The position numbers were made by a program, and so were the translations under genes. Of a DNA stretch of 36,456 nt, positions 34,947 to 36,456 are shown in pieces. The stretch is taken from contig DVGR01000205.1 in assembly GCA_018712605.1 (NCBI GenBank), forward strand, positions 1-36,456, in the 5' to 3' direction. Source of the DNA: Candidatus Choladousia intestinigallinarum. Lineage in GTDB: Bacteria > Bacillota > Clostridia > Lachnospirales > Lachnospiraceae. The notes below the pieces were generated by a model. That model was not told the DNA's origin. It did not search any database and saw nothing but the letters and a program-made list of their open reading frames with translations. The number at the start of each line of letters is the position of its first letter. Position 1 is the stretch's first letter.

Positions 34947-35441
34947 CTATACCGTAATCTCAATCTTCCTTCCTGTTCTCTGGTAGCGGTAATACCGAAC
35001 TCCAGCAGCATCCATCATACGTTTAGACGCCATGACGGATGGTGTATCCTGATACTTGTCTTGATCATACACCACAGTTTTTATACCTGCCTGAATGATC
35101 GCTTTGGCACACTCGTTGCAGGGAAACAGCGATACATACAGCTTGGCTCCCTCCAAACTCCCGCCCCGATAGTTCAAAATCGCATTTAATTCACTGTGAA
35201 CCACGTAGAGATACTTAGTATCCAAAGCTTCGCCTTCCCTGGCCCACGGGAACTCATCATCCGAACAGCCCCTGGGGAATCCGTTATACCCCATGGACAG
35301 AATTTTATTATCACTGCTCACGATACATGCTCCCACCTGCGAGTTGGGATCCTTGGAACGCATACCTGCCAAAATCGCCACACTCATAAAATACTCATCC
35401 CAGGATATGTAATCCTGCCTCTTACCGTTACTGTTGTCCAT
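34947..35441 (-). CDS. Deoxycytidylate (dCMP) deaminase
   Basis: The enzyme converts dCMP to dUMP, feeding dTMP synthesis. The 164 residues include the cytidine deaminase zinc motifs HSELNAILN near 81 and PCNECAKAI near 107. An N-terminal SWDEYFMSVAILAGMRSKDPNSQVGACIV and a GYNGFPRGCSDDEFPW loop are typical of the ComEB/dCMP deaminase family. ATG at 35441 was preferred to the longer start because AAGGAGG lies 6 bases upstream. It follows the phosphatase gene with an 80-base gap. Confidence 0.94.
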   Translation of the reverse strand: MDNSNGKRQDYISWDEYFMSVAILAGMRSKDPNSQVGACIVSSDNKILSMGYNGFPRGCSDDEFPWAREGEALDTKYLYVVHSELNAILNYRGGSLEGAKLYVSLFPCNECAKAIIQAGIKTVVYDQDKYQDTPSVMASKRMMDAAGVRYYRYQRTGRKIEITV

Positions 35442-35521
35442 CTTCAGCCTCCTTTTCACAGTTTCCCTACAGGAACCGTTCCTTTTCCTTGCTCCGACCC
35501 CTGCGCCTTCTCTTTTTCTTC

Positions 35522-35995
35522 CTATTTCTCCCAGATCTTTCCCTTCGCTTTCATCTCTTCCAAAAAAGCCTGGCAGCCTTCCAGAATGTCCTGGTAAGCT
35601 GTCTCAAAGTCCCCAGAATACCAAGGATCATCAATATCCCTGGGCCTTGAGGCAAAATCCAGCAGACGGCATACTTTATGCTGGGGATCCCCGCCCAGAA
35701 TCCGCATCATATTTCGGATATTGTACTGCTCCATTCCCAGGAGATAATCGTACTTCTGATAGTCTCCCGGCTGCATCCTCTTGGCTTGATGCCCCTCCGC
35801 CAAAATTCCATGCTGTTTGAGCTTCCTCTTGGCCGGAGGATAAATGGGATTCCCGATTTCCTCCGTGCTGGTGGCAGCGGAATCAATGTAAAACTGGGCA
35901 GAAAGCCCTTCCTTTTCCACTAAATCTTTTAAAATAAATTTTGCCATGGGGGAACGGCAGATATTGCCGTGGCAGATAAATAGTATTTTTATCAT
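35522..35995 (-). CDS. Low-molecular-weight protein tyrosine/arginine phosphatase
   Basis: The P-loop CHGNICRSPMA near 8-18 and the acid loop DIDDPWYSGDFETAY near 119-133 define the LMW-PTP family; 157 residues is usual. Some Firmicutes relatives (YwlE) remove phosphate from arginine. Thr at the second position after Cys-x-Gly-Asn usually marks those, whereas this protein has Ile in CHGNICRS, which favours tyrosine phosphatase activity. AAGGAG lies 10 bases upstream of ATG. The mobile element begins within 140 bases upstream. Confidence 0.92.
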   Translation of the reverse strand: MIKILFICHGNICRSPMAKFILKDLVEKEGLSAQFYIDSAATSTEEIGNPIYPPAKRKLKQHGILAEGHQAKRMQPGDYQKYDYLLGMEQYNIRNMMRILGGDPQHKVCRLLDFASRPRDIDDPWYSGDFETAYQDILEGCQAFLEEMKAKGKIWEK

Positions 35996-36060
35996 GTGTC
36001 AAAACTCCTTGTAAATGCTGATTTTTCTTGATTTTACGCTATTTCTTCATTTTTTTAAGT

Positions 36061-36093
36061 TAGAATAACTTGGTATATTTTAGTATAACTCGG
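36061..36093. repeat. Pair of 13-bp direct repeats near the element end
   Basis: TAGAATAACTTGG (36061-36073) and TAGTATAACTCGG (36081-36093) differ at two positions and are 20 bases apart, two helical turns. An AAGTTA/TAACTT inverted repeat overlaps the first. Position beside an integrase gene suggests recombinase or excisionase binding. Confidence 0.55.
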
Positions 36094-36121
36094 AAGTAAT
36101 TTGAAGTAAAAATTGAAGTAA
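36093..36121. repeat. Three GAAGTAA iterons beside the integrase gene
   Basis: GAAGTAA occurs at 36093, 36103 and 36115, with an inverted copy (TACTTC) at 36134 inside the end of the integrase ORF. Short repeats of this sort at about one-turn spacing resemble arm-type integrase sites at transposon or ICE ends. Confidence 0.5.
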
Positions 36122-36132
36122 AATGAAATTTT

Positions 36133-36456
36133 CTACTTCACTGCTTTTTTCTTTGCGGCAGATGAACTTTTCCCTACAGCGTTTTCTACTTCATGTAGCT
36201 CCTTTTTTGCGTCATCATATCCAACATGCGTGTATGTATTTAAAGTTACGCCAATGTCAGAGTGTCCCATAAGGTATTGTAAGGCTTTCGGGTTCATGCC
36301 GCTTTTTGCCATATTGGAGCAAAAGGTATGCCTACAAACATGCGGTGTAACTTTAGGCATTTGTACTTTGTAGATTTTGTTGTACTTCTCGCAGATATGC
36401 TGAAAATACTTTTCCCAGTGCAGAGCAACCATAGGCATATCATTTTTATCCAAATA
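36133..36456 (-). CDS. Tyrosine recombinase (phage/ICE integrase), C-terminal part
   Basis: The frame is open to the window edge, so only the last 107 residues are seen. They contain the catalytic C-terminal motifs of tyrosine recombinases: HVCRHTFCSNMAKSG (His-x-x-Arg), LMGHSDIGVTLNTYTHV (second His and nucleophile Tyr), then a Lys/Ala-rich tail. The M at 36453 in the track is an internal TTG, not a start. The sequence is AT-richer than the neighbouring chromosome. Its 3' end faces the phosphatase gene, so the attachment site is expected at about 36000-36130 and the rest of the element lies to the right. Confidence 0.92.
   Translation of the reverse strand, partial: YLDKNDMPMVALHWEKYFQHICEKYNKIYKVQMPKVTPHVCRHTFCSNMAKSGMNPKALQYLMGHSDIGVTLNTYTHVGYDDAKKELHEVENAVGKSSSAAKKKAVK

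Overview
The window looks like a chromosome segment of a spore-forming member of the Firmicutes, class Clostridia, most likely a gut Lachnospiraceae. The gene order mazG-hup-rqcP-yabP-yabQ-divIC-spoIIE-tilS-hpt-ftsH follows the classic Firmicutes sporulation/cell-division neighbourhood. The spoIIAA-spoIIAB-sigF operon and spoVAA-spoVAB are also present. Stand-alone PurO-type IMP cyclohydrolase and AICAR formyltransferase genes, a class II (Firmicutes-type) galT and Clostridia-type promoters agree with this. The species cannot be named from the sequence alone. Almost all genes lie on the minus strand.

Layout, left to right. 1-567: 5' part of a GH13 neopullulanase-like gene leaving the window. 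568-931: non-coding, with a possible small RNA between ftsH and the amylase gene. 932-8118: ftsH, hpt, tilS, a spoIIE lacking the membrane domain, divIC, yabQ, yabP, rqcP and hup. 8246-10485: mazG and phosphoglucomutase. 10578-10757: a large palindromic intergenic repeat. 10782-12885: split purine-end operon (purO + AICAR transformylase) behind a ZTP riboswitch with an overlapping terminator. 13017-15666: ABC-class ATPase and Gfo/Idh/MocA oxidoreductase. 15762-16961: spoVAB, spoVAA and an unannotated 52-aa membrane ORF. 17181-18131: ldh under a probable Rex operator. 18245-18285: a short relative of the palindromic repeat. 18299-19816: sigF, spoIIAB, spoIIAA. 20053-23167: a bitopic TPR/zinc-ribbon protein, a 48-aa ORF and folC. 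23466-25787 (plus strand): a Met-rich exported protein and a membrane-anchored metallophosphoesterase. 25815-34161: galT, galK, lacZ, a solute-binding protein and an AraC regulator, forming a lactose/galactose (Leloir) module without galE or permease genes. 34344-35995: DUF402 protein, dCMP deaminase, low-molecular-weight phosphatase. 36000-36456: AT-rich left end of an integrated element, with the C-terminus of a tyrosine recombinase and iterated repeats.

How the parts work together. Several sporulation genes carry promoter-like signals matching their expected regulators: a Spo0A-type promoter with 21-bp spacing before spoIIE, a sigma-E-like promoter before yabP, a sigma-H-like promoter before spoIIAA and a weaker sigma-G-like signal before spoVAA. 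SpoIIE would dephosphorylate SpoIIAA, which releases SigF from SpoIIAB; all four genes lie in this window. ZTP sensing would raise the two enzymes that consume ZMP/AICAR and its product. Rex would tie ldh to the NADH/NAD+ ratio.

I see no CRISPR array, no rRNA or tRNA gene, and no clear defence or secretion system. The least explained items are the palindromic repeat family, the C-rich small-RNA candidate, the soluble SpoIIE, the small ORFs before spoVAA and beside the TPR gene, and the repeat-rich end of the mobile element. No distances, scores or database results were computed; all assignments come from reading the sequence and the supplied translations.
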